Shown here piece by piece: positions 1 through 9,122 of a DNA stretch of 64,000 nt. The stretch's first letter is position 1. Every line of letters begins with the position of its first letter. Under the pieces are notes generated by a model. The model did no database searches. It worked only from the letters and a program-made list of their open reading frames with translations, and was not told the origin of the DNA. Location of the stretch: the NCBI GenBank assembly GCA_025059535.1, contig JANXCX010000011.1, positions 186,001-250,000 of the forward strand, read 5' to 3'. Source of the DNA: Bacteroidia bacterium (lineage in GTDB: Bacteria > Bacteroidota > Bacteroidia > SpSt-205). The translations under genes were made by a program, and so were the position numbers.

Positions 1-276
1 CAGGGGCGCACTCAGCAGGCTGACGCCTACCACCCATAGGATTATCCGCACGGGATCTAAATACCCCAACCGACGCAAACGACCCAAAAACACCCCAAGC
101 ACGATTACGAGCCACACCGCACCCGCCAGAAGGAGAAACTGGCCAGCCATTACCTCATACGCCCATCCCACCTTCCAGGTGAAGTAGTCTATAATTAGCG
201 CGCCAGCTACATGAATAAGGGCCGCCGCTACCCCACTACCTATCCACGCTCGGAGAGGGAGTAAAGGACCCACCAT
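1..276 (-). CDS. N-terminal part of an unrecognised integral membrane protein (cut by window edge)
   Basis: Reading leftwards from ATG at 276 gives 92 codons with no stop before the window edge. The product is hydrophobic, with membrane segments near residues 14-32, 42-62 and 78-90, and short basic loops (R-L-R-R after segment 2), so it is an inner-membrane protein. Its start lies 41 nt inside the preceding DUF1599 gene, which suggests co-transcription. I do not recognise the family. DUF4199-like small membrane proteins are one possibility, but no signature motif is visible. Confidence 0.55.
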   Translation of the reverse strand, partial: MVGPLLPLRAWIGSGVAAALIHVAGALIIDYFTWKVGWAYEVMAGQFLLLAGAVWLVIVLGVFLGRLRRLGYLDPVRIILWVVGVSLLSAPL

Positions 277-769
277 AACCGGTAAGATAAAGCAGAGCAT
301 AGTTCATAATGTCCAGCAAATTGTCAATTATGGCGTCTTCGTTTTTATCGGGCTGGCTATCCATGTGGCGAATCCGCTCAAGTTTCATTAGGATGAATTC
401 TATAAAAGCTAGGGGGCGCATATGGCGCCAAGCCTCTCCGTAATCGGCATTCTTGCAAGCTAAAAGACGCCGGGCCTGCTCCAGAATGTCCTTCAGGGCC
501 TCCTCGGTGGGCGCATGGCTCGCGCGCAGCTTTAGTATAGCCAGCGCTGCATAATTCACTAGGCTCAGCCAGTCCTCCACGGGCGGCTCCCCTGTGGCCG
601 GTAAGGCGGCATTACGCAGTAGGGTATGTATCCGCTGGGCCTTAATGAGCAGGAGGTCTATAAGAGAAGGGAGGGAGAGATACCGCCAACTTTCGCCATA
701 CTGCGCCCGTTTGACAAGGAAGGTGCGGTGGGCCTTATCCTGCCATTCGGTATAGAGAGGGGGGAGCAA
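236..769 (-). CDS. DUF1599 (nucleotide modification associated domain 1) protein
   Basis: 177 aa with two copies of the same unit: Y-G-E-S-W-R followed by K-A-Q-R-I near residues 24-48, and D-Y-G-E-A-W-R followed by K-L-E-R-I near residues 108-134, then D-I-M-N-Y-A. This tandem pattern is that of DUF1599, a small protein found widely in Bacteroidota and linked only by domain name to nucleotide modification; its biochemistry is unknown. The start is a TTG at 769, 1 nt after the clpC stop; no ATG or GTG is available upstream before an in-frame stop. It is the third gene of a nuoH-clpC-DUF1599 run. Confidence 0.8.
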   Translation of the reverse strand: MLPPLYTEWQDKAHRTFLVKRAQYGESWRYLSLPSLIDLLLIKAQRIHTLLRNAALPATGEPPVEDWLSLVNYAALAILKLRASHAPTEEALKDILEQARRLLACKNADYGEAWRHMRPLAFIEFILMKLERIRHMDSQPDKNEDAIIDNLLDIMNYALLYLTGYGGSFTPSPSVDR

Positions 770-770
770 C

Positions 771-3281
771 TCAGGAAGCCGAAGGAATGGGCTGGATGAG
801 CTCTATCTCTATAGTAGTGCCATCGGCTGAGAGGTCGGCGCGAAAGCGCGCTAGACCCTCTACCCGATGGAAAATGACCGCATCGGCAATCTTATCTGCC
901 AGAAACCGCTGGATAGCTCGCTGGAGCGGTCGCGCCCCAAACTGCTCATCAAAGCCCCGATCGATAAGATATTCTTTGGCCTTCTCGCTCACTTCGAGTT
1001 CCCATCCATTTTCGCTAAGCTGCCGCGCAAGCTCCCCCAGCTGAAGCTCTAGAATCTGCCGAGCATGCTCACGTGTGAGTGGATTGAAGATAATGATGTC
1101 ATCCACCCGATTGAGGAACTCGGGGCGGAATATTTTCCGCAGGGCACCCTCTAATACCTGACGGGCTGCGTCGTAGCTGCGCTCTTTGCGCGCTGCCGTC
1201 ATGAAGCCTACTCCCGTGCCAAACTCCCGCAGCTCCTTAGCGCCCACATTAGAGGTCATGATAATGATTGTATTTCGGAAATCCACCCGCCGTCCTAACC
1301 CATCCGTAAGCGAGCCATCATCCAGAACTTGCAGGAGTATATTGAAAACATCCGGGTGAGCCTTTTCAATTTCATCTAAGAGCACGACGCTATAAGGTTT
1401 ACGACGCACCCTTTCCGTAAGTTGGCCACCTTCTTCATACCCTACATAGCCTGGCGGCGCGCCGATAAGGCGGGATACGGAAAATTTCTCCATGTATTCC
1501 GACATGTCTATGCGGATAAGAGCATTTGGCCCCTCAAAGAGGTACTCCGCTAACGCACGCGCAAGCTCCGTTTTGCCTACACCAGTCTGCCCGAGGAATA
1601 TGAAGGAGGCGATAGGGCGCCGGGGATTTTTGAGGCCGGCACGCGCTCGGCGAATAGCCTTCGTGACGCGCTGAATAGCCTCCTCCTGACCAATAATCCG
1701 CTGACGGAGGGCCTCTTCCATGTGAGCCAGCCGCTGCATGTCCCCCTCGCCAATTTTTTGAACAGGGATGCCCGTCATAGAAGCCACCACCGCCGCAATG
1801 TCGGCCTCTTCTACCCTGAAGCGCTTATGTTTGAGCTCTTCCTCCCAGCGCAGCTTTTCCGCTTCCAGGCGCTCTTGGAGGCGCTTCTCCGTATCCCGAA
1901 GCTGGGCCGCCTCTTCGTATCGTTGGCTGCGCACTACCTGCGCCTTCTTCTCACGAATCTCTTCTATTTTCGCCTCTAGCTCGGCGATCTGAGGCGGTAC
2001 TTGGATATTAGCCATATACACACGCGCCCCTGCCTCATCCAGCACATCTAAAGCCTTATCAGGAAATTGCCGGTCTGTGATGTAGCGCCCGCTCAACCGC
2101 ACGCACGCCCGTACCGCCTCCTCCGTATAAATAACATGGTGATGCTCCTCATAGCGATCCTTAAGCTGCATGAGAATCTGAAGGGTCTCCTCTTCCGTGG
2201 GAGGATCTACGAGGATTTTTTGAAAGCGCCGCTCCAAAGCCCCATCTTTTTCTATGTACTGACGATATTCATCTAAAGTCGTAGCGCCAATGCATTGGAT
2301 CTCACCCCGAGCCAACGCGGGTTTGAAGATATTTGAGGCATCTAAAGAGCCAGAAGCCCCCCCCGCCCCTACGATGGTATGCAGTTCATCAATGAAAAGG
2401 ATGACTTCGGGGGCTTTTTCCAGCTCCGCTAGGACGCTTTTCATGCGTTCTTCAAACTGTCCCCGGTATTTGGTACCAGCCACTAGAGCGGTGAGATCTA
2501 GCGCCACGATACGCTTGCCAAAAAGGACGCGACTTACCTTGCGTTGAACGATTCGTAGAGCCAGCCCTTCCACAATAGCAGTTTTACCTACACCGGGCTC
2601 ACCAATCAGCACGGGATTATTCTTCTTTCGACGGCTCAGCACTTGGGCTACCCGTTCAATCTCCCGATCGCGGCCGATGACGGGATCCAGCTTGCCTTCC
2701 TCCGCCAGCCGGGTAAGGTCGCGCCCAAAGTTATCCAAAATAGGGGTACGGGAACGGACAGAGGGAGCTTTACTCCCCGAAGAGCTGCTGCTGCGCCGCA
2801 TAGGCGGCTCCGGATCAGCTGGCTCAGAAGGAGAAGCCATGCCCACTATAGAGCTTTGCTCCAACTCTGCCTGAACCACCGCATAGGAGATGCTGTACTT
2901 CTCAAAAAGTTGGGCCACTGGCGAATCCACCTGACGCAAAATAGCTAAGAGAACATGTTCGGGGTGTACCTCAGAGGCCCGAAGGCGATGGGCTTCTATG
3001 GAAGCTTGACGCAGGATACGCTGGGCCTGCTGAGACATAGGGATGCGGCCCGTGCTTACACGCGCTTGAGGTGGACGTACCCACTCCTCCAGCGCCCGCC
3101 GCACCTCCCGCACCGGCAAGCCTAACCCCTGCAGTAGCCGATATACCGAGCTGTCCTCATCTTGACGCAATAAGGCCAGCGTCAAATGTTCCACGCCTAT
3201 ATAGTCATTCCCCAGCCGAATAGCCTCCTCCCGGCTCTGCGAAAGAAGGATGCGCGTTTGCGGCGAGAGTTCCGCCTCCAT
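771..3281 (-). CDS. clpC: ClpC-type AAA+ unfoldase of the Clp protease
   Basis: 836 aa Hsp100/ClpC ATPase that unfolds proteins for ClpP. In order: two Clp-N repeats (about 1-143), a Ser-rich linker (about 150-178), NBD1 with Walker A G-E-P-G-V-G-K-T at 227-234 and Walker B I-L-F-I-D-E-L, a UVR-type middle segment (E-K-K-A-Q...Y-E-E-A-A-Q-L-R-D), NBD2 with G-Q-T-G-V-G-K-T and V-V-L-L-D-E-I-E, and the D2-small domain with G-A-R-P-L-Q. Length is normal for ClpC. ATG at 3281 is 2 nt after the nuoH stop, so the gene is probably read from the nuoH promoter. I see no CtsR-type operator. Confidence 0.95.
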   Translation of the reverse strand: MEAELSPQTRILLSQSREEAIRLGNDYIGVEHLTLALLRQDEDSSVYRLLQGLGLPVREVRRALEEWVRPPQARVSTGRIPMSQQAQRILRQASIEAHRLRASEVHPEHVLLAILRQVDSPVAQLFEKYSISYAVVQAELEQSSIVGMASPSEPADPEPPMRRSSSSSGSKAPSVRSRTPILDNFGRDLTRLAEEGKLDPVIGRDREIERVAQVLSRRKKNNPVLIGEPGVGKTAIVEGLALRIVQRKVSRVLFGKRIVALDLTALVAGTKYRGQFEERMKSVLAELEKAPEVILFIDELHTIVGAGGASGSLDASNIFKPALARGEIQCIGATTLDEYRQYIEKDGALERRFQKILVDPPTEEETLQILMQLKDRYEEHHHVIYTEEAVRACVRLSGRYITDRQFPDKALDVLDEAGARVYMANIQVPPQIAELEAKIEEIREKKAQVVRSQRYEEAAQLRDTEKRLQERLEAEKLRWEEELKHKRFRVEEADIAAVVASMTGIPVQKIGEGDMQRLAHMEEALRQRIIGQEEAIQRVTKAIRRARAGLKNPRRPIASFIFLGQTGVGKTELARALAEYLFEGPNALIRIDMSEYMEKFSVSRLIGAPPGYVGYEEGGQLTERVRRKPYSVVLLDEIEKAHPDVFNILLQVLDDGSLTDGLGRRVDFRNTIIIMTSNVGAKELREFGTGVGFMTAARKERSYDAARQVLEGALRKIFRPEFLNRVDDIIIFNPLTREHARQILELQLGELARQLSENGWELEVSEKAKEYLIDRGFDEQFGARPLQRAIQRFLADKIADAVIFHRVEGLARFRADLSADGTTIEIELIQPIPSAS

Positions 3282-3283
3282 AG

Positions 3284-4297
3284 TTATAAAGTTAACATTA
3301 TTACCCCAGCCAGCACCGCCAGATTGATTATACCCAGCGGCAAAAGCACCTTCCAGCCAATCTGCATAAGATGGTCATACCGAAAGCGCGGCAGGGTCCA
3401 ACGCACCCAAATAAACACGAATATCCAGAAGATAGTTTTGAGCACGAGCCAGCCTATACCCCATACATTCTGCCAGGCTATTGGCCACTGCGCTACACCC
3501 AACTGGCTTTCAAATGGCCCCAAATAACCCCCAAAGAAGAAGGTAGAAATAAGCGCCGAAGCCGTAATCATATTCATGTATTCCGCTACAAAAAACGCGC
3601 CAAATCGTATAGCCGAGTATTCGGTGTGGTAGCCGCCTACAAGCTCTTGTTCGGCTTCTACTAAATCAAAGGGCGCTCTATTAGCCTCGGCAAAAGCAGC
3701 TACCACATAGACTAAAAACCCAATAGGATTGAGCAGAACGAACCAGCCGTGCCGCTGGGCCTCTACGATACTGCGAGGCAAGAGGGGGTTCGCCTCCGGT
3801 ACGAGAGCCGCCGTAAGAAGCAGCACACTTAGCAGGGCTGTACCTAAGGAAAGTTCATATGATATGGCTTGCGCCCCACTTCGCAGGCCACCTAAGAGGG
3901 AATACTTACTACCCGTAGCCCATCCAGCTAAGGAAAGGCCATAAACCCCTAACGAGAAGAGGCCCAAAAGATAAAGTAGGCCAACACTGCCTTCAAAAAT
4001 CTGAAGGTGAGGAGAGAGGGGAAGCATGGCTAAAGCCCCCACGGCTAAAGTAACCATGAGGATTGGGGCTAAGACTTGTAGGAAGCGATAGGAAGGAAGG
4101 GGCTGAAAAGTTTCTTTGAATACTAGCTTGAGCACATCGGCCAGGGGCTGGAGTAGCCCCCACGGCCCTACGCGATTAGGCCCCACTCTATCTTGGATAT
4201 AGGCCGCAAGCTTCCGTTCAAAAAGGGTAGCGTAGGCCGCAAAGGTGAAAAATACCAGTAGCATCCCTACCAGCGTAGTCCAAAAAGTAAGCTCCAC
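3284..4297 (-). CDS. nuoH: NADH-quinone oxidoreductase subunit H (NuoH)
   Basis: Membrane subunit of respiratory complex I that forms part of the quinone chamber. Eight or so membrane segments are visible, with the family blocks E-R-K-L-A-A-Y-I-Q-D-R-V-G-P-N-R-V-G-P, A-L-F-A-E-A-N-R-A-P-F-D-L-V-E-A-E-Q-E-L shifted slightly to A-A-F-A-E-A-N-R-A-P-F-D, and W-V-R-W-T-L-P-R-F-R-Y-D. The longest ORF begins at 4396 but would read through a terminator. The GTG at 4297 follows TATCTTTG by 4 nt and gives 337 aa, a normal NuoH length. It stands apart from other nuo genes, which is unusual. Confidence 0.93.
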   Translation of the reverse strand: MELTFWTTLVGMLLVFFTFAAYATLFERKLAAYIQDRVGPNRVGPWGLLQPLADVLKLVFKETFQPLPSYRFLQVLAPILMVTLAVGALAMLPLSPHLQIFEGSVGLLYLLGLFSLGVYGLSLAGWATGSKYSLLGGLRSGAQAISYELSLGTALLSVLLLTAALVPEANPLLPRSIVEAQRHGWFVLLNPIGFLVYVVAAFAEANRAPFDLVEAEQELVGGYHTEYSAIRFGAFFVAEYMNMITASALISTFFFGGYLGPFESQLGVAQWPIAWQNVWGIGWLVLKTIFWIFVFIWVRWTLPRFRYDHLMQIGWKVLLPLGIINLAVLAGVIMLTL

Positions 4298-4301
4298 GGG
4301 G

Positions 4302-4309
4302 CAAAGATA
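4302..4309 (-). promoter_or_regulatory. -7 box of nuoH
   Basis: On minus the sequence is TATCTTTG, matching the Bacteroidota TAnnTTTG element, 4 nt before the GTG of nuoH. It sits in the T-rich tail of the gldN terminator. Confidence 0.7.
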
Positions 4310-4316
4310 AAGAAAA

Positions 4317-4342
4317 GCCCCTCCTACTTGAGTAGGAGGGGC
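4317..4342 (-). terminator. Intrinsic terminator of the gldKLMN operon
   Basis: Perfect 11-bp inverted repeat GCCCCTCCTAC / GTAGGAGGGGC with a 4-nt loop, followed on minus by TTTTCTTT. It lies 22 bp after the gldN stop and directly in front of the nuoH promoter. Confidence 0.88.
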
Positions 4343-4364
4343 TAAGCAAACGACAGGGCTTAGG

Positions 4365-5288
4365 TTAGTAAGTCCAAAGGTGATGCTCGTACTCAATCAT
4401 CTGTTGGCGGCGCCGCTCCGCATCTAATACAGTAATAGATTCGTTCCCTGAAACATTCACTATCGTGCTGTAGAAGCGGCGCAGTTCCAAAATTTCACGC
4501 ATTGAGCGGTCCTCCGCATCATTATGAGGGTTGCGCCATTGCGTATCATCCAGCACATCCATTACCTCTTTGTACTTGAAGCATACAACAATCTCTTCTG
4601 GCATCTTACCGGCCGGATCCACGCGATAGAGGCATAGATATTGAACATCGTAATAAATATCAGAGCGATTCTTATCAAATATACGATCTTCTATGATAGC
4701 TATTTTGCTTCGGTAGAACCTGAGATATTTCGGCGCTCCCTTCGTTTCATCTATAACAGCGGTGGTATCAGTGGTAGCAGCCATATCTATAGTGCCGGCG
4801 CCAAAGTCATCGGCAATATCCTCCCCTCCCATCCCACCTGCACCGAATTCATCTTGGAATTCATCCGCTCCACTCAGCGTATCTGCCCCCCCTCCAGCAC
4901 TTTCCCCACCACTACTGCTAATTAGTTTTTTTGAGTAAGCCTCAAACTGGGAGAAATGCATTTCTTGGGCGAGATTCCTTGGGTTATAGCCTACATATTT
5001 ATTTTCCTGGAATCCCTTGACGAGGGCTGCTACGAGCCCCTCTCTATTAGAATAGGGGGATTGGTCGGTGGAAGGGTCGGTACTGTAGAGCTCGCGCAGC
5101 CCTGCTTCCTCCTGTCCCCACGCTAATGGAAAATTAACCTTCTCGCGCAGATCAATGATACGGAAAATTTTCCTTCTCATGAAATGGTCCTCACGACGAG
5201 GTGGGAACTGGGCATAGGCTACCGATATAGCAGCTACAACCGCCGCTAAACCCAACCGACTAAGCATACTACACGCAAATTGACGCAT
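4365..5288 (-). CDS. gldN: Gliding motility / T9SS protein GldN (PorN)
   Basis: 307 aa periplasmic ring component of the type IX secretion system, which pairs with the lipoprotein GldK at the outer membrane. A signal peptide (residues 1-26, cleavage after V-A-Y-A) precedes the family core, with R-I-I-D-L-R-E-K-V-N near 44 and I-Y-Y-D-V-Q-Y-L-C-L-Y and the C-terminal R-R-F-Y region. An acidic, Gly-rich insert at about 125-175 separates the two halves. Last gene of gldKLMN, 23 nt after gldM; no own promoter box was seen. Confidence 0.92.
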   Translation of the reverse strand: MRQFACSMLSRLGLAAVVAAISVAYAQFPPRREDHFMRRKIFRIIDLREKVNFPLAWGQEEAGLRELYSTDPSTDQSPYSNREGLVAALVKGFQENKYVGYNPRNLAQEMHFSQFEAYSKKLISSSGGESAGGGADTLSGADEFQDEFGAGGMGGEDIADDFGAGTIDMAATTDTTAVIDETKGAPKYLRFYRSKIAIIEDRIFDKNRSDIYYDVQYLCLYRVDPAGKMPEEIVVCFKYKEVMDVLDDTQWRNPHNDAEDRSMREILELRRFYSTIVNVSGNESITVLDAERRRQQMIEYEHHLWTY

Positions 5289-5311
5289 AAGTATGAGGGT
5301 TTAGGGAAATA

Positions 5312-7099
5312 TCATTGGCCAATGTTGAGAGGAATGATTAATTCAGTTAGGGAAAAGTCCTCTTTTATGTTCCTACCCACAGAGTTCTTCCTTATCACCT
5401 CCCCTAACTGTACATACAAAACATTTCCAGGTTGAATAGTTCGGCCATACTCGCTGAGGTCAATGGTTATAACTGGAGAAGTGGCTGTTCGGCTGGAGGG
5501 CAAGGTACCAATGCTTCGTGCACCCGCAAGCCCCTTAACTAGCTTAAGCTCGGGATTAAGGATTTGATAGTTAGCTTCGTGGGGGAGGGCTGTTGCGAAG
5601 TCTCCATCAGGTACTACCTTGATTTCAACCTTAGCGCTACGCGGTATGGGAGAGGTACCATTGTAGAGTTGACCGTTCACATAAACGCGTATATAAGGGC
5701 GTGGCGGCGGTATTACCTTATACTCCAGAGTACCTAAATCTACCAGCTGACCCGCTGTATTAGTTCGGACATTTAGTACGCACTTCTTGGATCCACCACG
5801 CGGAATTACTCGGAAAGTTTTTTTGCTCTTTTTAGATGGGAGTACTTGGGCATTGTCTGAGGTTACCCTTGGGTCATATAGCTCGCCCAGAGCAGGCACG
5901 TCTATGTTGAGGTCATTCCCGCATTCAGCGTAAAGGATCTGAACGGCGGCAGAAGTAACAACGATTTCAGGCTTTACTACCTCAAAGGTTTTATTTAGCC
6001 TAAACTCTTGGAAGGTGCCGTCGGCCTTGGGCACGCGAGCGGTAATGGTATAGCTTTGCTTACCCTTCCGCTGGCCGGGTGGAATAACAGCAGCACTGGC
6101 AGGTATAGAGAAGATAGCCGTATGCCCGCCGCCCTCTAACTTCATCTGTCCCGATCCACTGTAGATAGGCTTGGCTTCTGAAGACGAAGCTACCACAAAA
6201 GCGCGCGTTTCAAACTTCATGCCCGCCACCACAATCTCCGAACGCGGCGCATCTATAAGGATCAGAGAGTCAATTTTGAAGGTAACCTGCGATAATTTGC
6301 GGCGTAGAAGCTCCAAAAGCTCATTCTCAATCACATACACGTCATTCATGTACTTATAGATAATTGCCAAATTGGCTACGGCAGGTGTCATGTGAAAGGT
6401 GAAGTATTCCCAGGTTTTATCTTTAGATTCAGGCTCTATCACAAAAGGATTACCCGCCGGGTCTACTACTAACGTATCAAAGCCCTTATTGTTATTGGGT
6501 AGTCGGCCACCTGAATGAAAGGCATAGAACCTATTAGCCCAACTGATGAAGCTATCTAGCATCTTGTGCATTTCGTAGGCTTTTCCTTCGCCCCGGCCGC
6601 CATGGGCATGATCATTCTTACCCATCCAGAATTGATAGTTATTCTCCCGTTCATCCAGACGTTTGAGTCGCTTAGCCATTATGACACTTCCTCCCCCCCC
6701 TTTATCGCCCTCTGAGCCTTGTTTAGGGGCTTTAATCTCTTTTTGTTCGCATCCCTCTCCCATGCAACCGGCTATCCTTTCGCTAAATAGAGTATCCGCA
6801 TACTCCCGAAGGACAGTTATAACACTATCTACTTTGGCTCTTACACGGTCTACTTCAGTGAGGAGGATCTCATTCTTTTTATTGCCTTGCTCTAATTCTT
6901 TTCGGACGGCCTCTTTTATAGACTGGGCTAGCTCGGCATTGTTTTTGTTGAATTGTTCAGCAGTAATTTGGAGGGAGTCGGCTAAGTTTTGAAAGGCTTG
7001 AAGTACCTCCGCGCTTACATTGAGGGCCAGAAGGGCTGTAAGCACGAGGTACATAAGGTTAATCATTTTTTGCCGTGGCGTGAGCTTACCAGAAGCCAT
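5312..7099 (-). CDS. gldM: Gliding motility / T9SS motor protein GldM (PorM)
   Basis: 595 aa. One N-terminal membrane helix (about 12-32, M-I-N-L-M-Y-L-V-L-T-A-L-L-A-L) follows the family start K-L-T-P-R-Q-K-M-I-N-L-M-Y. The long periplasmic part begins with a helical stretch (about 35-100) and continues as beta-rich domains. GldM works with GldL as a proton-driven motor that spans the periplasm to reach the GldK/GldN ring. Starts 6 nt after the gldL stop. Length is slightly above the usual 510-530; a charged insert near 115-145 (K-Q-G-S-E-G-D-K-G-G-G-G) accounts for part of it. Confidence 0.95.
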   Translation of the reverse strand: MASGKLTPRQKMINLMYLVLTALLALNVSAEVLQAFQNLADSLQITAEQFNKNNAELAQSIKEAVRKELEQGNKKNEILLTEVDRVRAKVDSVITVLREYADTLFSERIAGCMGEGCEQKEIKAPKQGSEGDKGGGGSVIMAKRLKRLDERENNYQFWMGKNDHAHGGRGEGKAYEMHKMLDSFISWANRFYAFHSGGRLPNNNKGFDTLVVDPAGNPFVIEPESKDKTWEYFTFHMTPAVANLAIIYKYMNDVYVIENELLELLRRKLSQVTFKIDSLILIDAPRSEIVVAGMKFETRAFVVASSSEAKPIYSGSGQMKLEGGGHTAIFSIPASAAVIPPGQRKGKQSYTITARVPKADGTFQEFRLNKTFEVVKPEIVVTSAAVQILYAECGNDLNIDVPALGELYDPRVTSDNAQVLPSKKSKKTFRVIPRGGSKKCVLNVRTNTAGQLVDLGTLEYKVIPPPRPYIRVYVNGQLYNGTSPIPRSAKVEIKVVPDGDFATALPHEANYQILNPELKLVKGLAGARSIGTLPSSRTATSPVITIDLSEYGRTIQPGNVLYVQLGEVIRKNSVGRNIKEDFSLTELIIPLNIGQ

Positions 7100-7105
7100 A
7101 AGCCT

Positions 7106-7969
7106 TTAGCGTTGAAAAGCTGCAGAGATGCCAGAAAGCATACCGCCATACACGGCGTTAAGGCCCCGCAGGTTATTGTTGAGTCCCACGAGCTCTTGAC
7201 GGAGCTGATCAGCGTCCTGCGCCGTGGCTTCTATACTGGAAAGCACCCGTCCGATACCACTATAGAAGCGGCCAATTGCCGTGATATGTTTCTGCATCTC
7301 CTGAAGCTCATTTTCATACACGGCATTCAGCTGGGAAATAGTATGAGAGAGGGTCTTAATTTGGGTTTGATAATTCTGAATGTCGCCGAAAGACGCTGCT
7401 ATTTTTGACATAGCATCTGCCGTGACAGCATAACTTTGGGAAAGCCGCTCTACCTGAACCGAAGCGGCACGCACTTTCTCAGCAAACTCGTTAGTAGTTA
7501 GGGCTGCATCGGTAATATCGGAAAGGTTGGTTACACTAAGCCGCAAACCCTCTATGGACGAAGCCAGTTGCTCCAATAGATCAGGGGTTAGGCTACTTTC
7601 TTGGAGCGATTTGATGCCAGGTGCGAGCCCGGGTAAGACAGGGCCGCCTCCCATACCCAGTGCTGGCAGAACACCCTCGCCTTGCTCCTCTTCCTTGTCT
7701 TCCGCCAGCTGAGGGAAAACCTTAGACCAATCCCAGTGTTTTTCTTCCTCAGGTAGAGGCTCCAAACCCGAAACAAAGAAGACCGCGGCTTCTGTACCCA
7801 GCCCTACAATAAGCATATGGTTAGCCCCGGGTAAGTGAAGGATTTTGAAGAGGGCACCAATGATCACCACCGAAGCTCCCCAGGCATAAAGGTATTTCAT
7901 GGCAATTTTATAGCCCCTCGAACGAAGCAGGGCATCCAGAAAGTTCTGCTTTTGCTTTTTCTCAGCCAT
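7106..7969 (-). CDS. gldL: Gliding motility / T9SS motor protein GldL (PorL)
   Basis: 287 aa inner-membrane partner of GldM. Two membrane helices (about 22-44 and 51-68) carry the family signatures L-Y-A-W-G-A-S-V-V-I-I-G-A-L-F-K-I-L-H-L-P-G, written in two parts here, and G-T-E-A-A-V-F-F. Glu60 in the second helix matches the conserved intramembrane Glu thought to couple proton flow. The cytoplasmic tail is a long coiled coil (about 130-270). It follows gldK by 20 nt. Confidence 0.95.
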   Translation of the reverse strand: MAEKKQKQNFLDALLRSRGYKIAMKYLYAWGASVVIIGALFKILHLPGANHMLIVGLGTEAAVFFVSGLEPLPEEEKHWDWSKVFPQLAEDKEEEQGEGVLPALGMGGGPVLPGLAPGIKSLQESSLTPDLLEQLASSIEGLRLSVTNLSDITDAALTTNEFAEKVRAASVQVERLSQSYAVTADAMSKIAASFGDIQNYQTQIKTLSHTISQLNAVYENELQEMQKHITAIGRFYSGIGRVLSSIEATAQDADQLRQELVGLNNNLRGLNAVYGGMLSGISAAFQR

Positions 7970-7989
7970 ATGTTATATAGTTTTTAGTT

Positions 7990-9063
7990 TTAACGTCTTT
8001 CAGCACCTGATCTACCGATCACGGACAGGGCACAGCGGAAACCTATGTGGCACTTAGCGGTATCCGCGTACTCGTAATCGCGCGTACCCACGGAAATGAA
8101 ATAGGCTATATCATTCCAGCCTCCGCCGCGCACGACACGGCGACGGTTTCGGCGCGTAGGATCCCGATAAATCGGATTGATGTCGTGGGCGTAAGCGATA
8201 GGCCCTGTCTCCTCAAAGTCATCCTCACACCACTCCGCCACATTGCCTGCCATATTATAGAGGCCATAATCATTCGGGAAGTAAGACTTCACCGGCGAAG
8301 TGTACTCAAAGCCATCGGCTATGTAATCGCCCCGTCCGGGTTTGAAATTAGCCAGAGGACACCCTCGGCTATTACGGGTGTAAGGGCCAAGCCAAGGATA
8401 GATTTTATGCTCATACCCCCCACGCGCCGCGTACTCCCACTCAGCCTCCGTAGGCAAACGAATACGCGCTATCGGCGGCAGCTCTTGAGAAGCGCGGTAA
8501 GCGTTATAGAAGAGCGTACGCCAGTAAGAGAAGGCCTGAGCCGCATACCAATTTACCCCTACCACGGGATAATCGTCAAAAGCAGGGTGGTGATAGTAGT
8601 TCTCTACCAAAGGATCATTATACACAAAGTTACCAAAGTCCCTATTCCACGCCAGCGTATCCGGCGTAACCAGCTTCAAATACTCCTCTTGATTATTAAT
8701 CTTTTTGCCATAGTAGCGCTCCATGAAGGGGAAAATACTATCTACAAAGGCTCCTTCACCAGCTATAACTTCATTAAGAAACTGACGGTACTCATTGTTA
8801 GATATTTCAGTGTCATCCATATAGAAGTCGCTTATAGTAATTTGACGAATGCGGGCATTTTGGGAATAGTTTACATCCTGCTCGTTATTTCCCATGTGAA
8901 AGCTTCCAGCTGGTATGTAGGTCATGCCTAAGGGCACTGGGTTTACCCATTTAGGGCGACCCATTACCCCTGTAAGTTCACCGCGGGCCCCTGTACTACT
9001 ACCACACCCACCCAAGAATAATACTGCTAGGCTAAAGGCTCCGAGTAGCTGTCCCACACGCAT
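7990..9063 (-). CDS. gldK: T9SS lipoprotein GldK (PorK), formylglycine-generating-enzyme fold
   Basis: 357 aa outer-membrane lipoprotein of the T9SS ring. From ATG 9063 the protein opens with a lipoprotein signal (hydrophobic core, then L-G-G-C). The FGE-sulfatase fold follows: I-P-A-G-S-F-H-M-G, D-D-T-E-I-S-N-N-E-Y, P-V-V-G-V-N-W-Y-A-A, R-L-P-T-E-A-E-W-E-Y-A-A-R-G-G, N-M-A-G-N-V-A-E-W, R-G-G-G-W. The ORF runs open to 9126, but that adds 21 residues in front of the signal and overlaps porP; a TATATTTG box 21 nt before 9063 supports the shorter form. The close paralogue GldJ has the same fold, but the position next to gldL favours GldK. Confidence 0.9.
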   Translation of the reverse strand: MRVGQLLGAFSLAVLFLGGCGSSTGARGELTGVMGRPKWVNPVPLGMTYIPAGSFHMGNNEQDVNYSQNARIRQITISDFYMDDTEISNNEYRQFLNEVIAGEGAFVDSIFPFMERYYGKKINNQEEYLKLVTPDTLAWNRDFGNFVYNDPLVENYYHHPAFDDYPVVGVNWYAAQAFSYWRTLFYNAYRASQELPPIARIRLPTEAEWEYAARGGYEHKIYPWLGPYTRNSRGCPLANFKPGRGDYIADGFEYTSPVKSYFPNDYGLYNMAGNVAEWCEDDFEETGPIAYAHDINPIYRDPTRRNRRRVVRGGGWNDIAYFISVGTRDYEYADTAKCHIGFRCALSVIGRSGAERR

Positions 9064-9084
9064 AAGCAGAGAGAGTAGCTGAGG

Positions 9085-9092
9085 CAAATATA
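9085..9092 (-). promoter_or_regulatory. -7 box of gldK (gldKLMN operon promoter)
   Basis: On minus TATATTTG, 21 nt before the ATG at 9063, in the 59-bp gap after porP. Confidence 0.6.
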
Positions 9093-9122
9093 CGACGTCT
9101 CTCATATATGCAAGTAGTTTGG

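Noticed and set aside
8047-8931. 294-codon plus-strand ORF opposite gldK
   Set aside because: It is the antisense shadow of a well-supported CDS; no promoter box, no protein-like composition.
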